The notes under the pieces: generated by a model
The model's input: the letters and a program-made list of their open reading frames with translations, nothing else
Told to the model about the DNA's origin: nothing
The model's database searches: none
Position numbers and translations under genes: made by a program
Part shown: positions 63,754-64,000 of the stretch, piece by piece
Position numbering within the stretch: position 1 is the stretch's first letter
Layout: each line of letters begins with the position of its first letter
Assembly: GCF_000004075.3 (NCBI RefSeq)
Contig: NC_026660.2
Location: 372,001-436,000 of the forward strand
Direction: 5' to 3'
DNA from: Cucumis sativus
Taxonomy: Eukaryota; Streptophyta; Magnoliopsida; Cucurbitales; Cucurbitaceae
DNA length: 64,000 nt

Positions 63754-64000
63754 GTATGATCACAATGGTTTTTCAAGAAAAAGTTTCCGACTTCTTTTAA
63801 AAATGGGTTAAGAAATCAGCAATCAAAAATAGAAAAATAATTGATTCATAGATTTATGTGGTTCACTACCAGTGTTAGCTGTGACCATGACAAAAGGAGA
63901 GAGCAATTTTATTATTAAATAGAAAAAAATCAAATTATAAATAAAGAAACAGATCTAGGATTAGAGAGTTTACACAGTGCACTCCACTACACTACGTAAA

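Noticed and set aside
1-64000. tRNA, rRNA, CRISPR arrays, bacterial operons
   Set aside because: I looked for cloverleaf-like and repeat-spacer structures by eye and found none beyond the decayed SINE-like and PBS-like strings. The window is plant nuclear DNA.

Overview
This is nuclear DNA from a flowering plant. It is AT-rich. Most genes are split by many GT-AG introns, and all eight proteins belong to land-plant families. Long AT-rich spacers carry decayed retrotransposons and MITE-like repeats. Several dispersed repeats ('tctatcaatgatag'-type segments and elements rich in 'gttttgaaaactaa') look like those I associate with Cucumis and other cucurbits, so a cucurbit is my best guess. This is inference only.

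Layout. (1) 0.1-2 kb: a three-exon + strand gene for a small charged conserved protein, with a telo-box upstream. (2) 3.5-10 kb: a nine-exon + strand gene for a USP / coiled-coil / kinase-like / U-box protein (PUB33 type). (3) 10-14.3 kb: a spacer containing a cluster of ACGT (G-box/ABRE-like) motifs. (4) 14.3-21.8 kb: a 14-exon + strand signal peptide peptidase-like aspartyl protease with a PA domain. (5) 25.8-29.0 kb: a three-exon + strand GPAT4/6/8-type sn-2 glycerol-3-phosphate acyltransferase. (6) 31.8-33.4 kb: a single-exon - strand CYP86A-type fatty acid omega-hydroxylase. (7) 33.8-45.4 kb: a gene desert with transposon remnants. (8) 45.4-47.6 kb: a four-exon - strand ORC5. (9) 50.4-52.8 kb: a - strand SUV3-like mitochondrial RNA helicase with an uninterrupted CDS. 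(10) 55.3-58.6 kb: a nine-exon + strand HAD-family hydrolase. (11) 61.4 kb to the edge: a + strand mitochondrial beta-cyanoalanine synthase / cysteine synthase, cut by the window end. Exons were joined by hand. For each complete gene the joined exons keep frame and give a product close to the family length.

The most interesting arrangement is the convergent GPAT (+) / CYP86A (-) pair, whose stop codons are about 2.75 kb apart. In the known cutin pathway a CYP86A enzyme omega-hydroxylates fatty acids, and a GPAT4/6/8 enzyme then moves the omega-oxidised acyl group to glycerol-3-phosphate and removes the phosphate. Two enzymes of one polymer pathway are therefore neighbours. The other genes (U-box protein, intramembrane protease, ORC5, helicase, HAD hydrolase, cyanoalanine synthase) look like ordinary unlinked housekeeping genes. 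The U-box protein's kinase-like domain lacks the DFG aspartate and a recognisable APE motif, so it is probably a pseudokinase. I saw no tRNA, rRNA or CRISPR array, and no intact mobile element.
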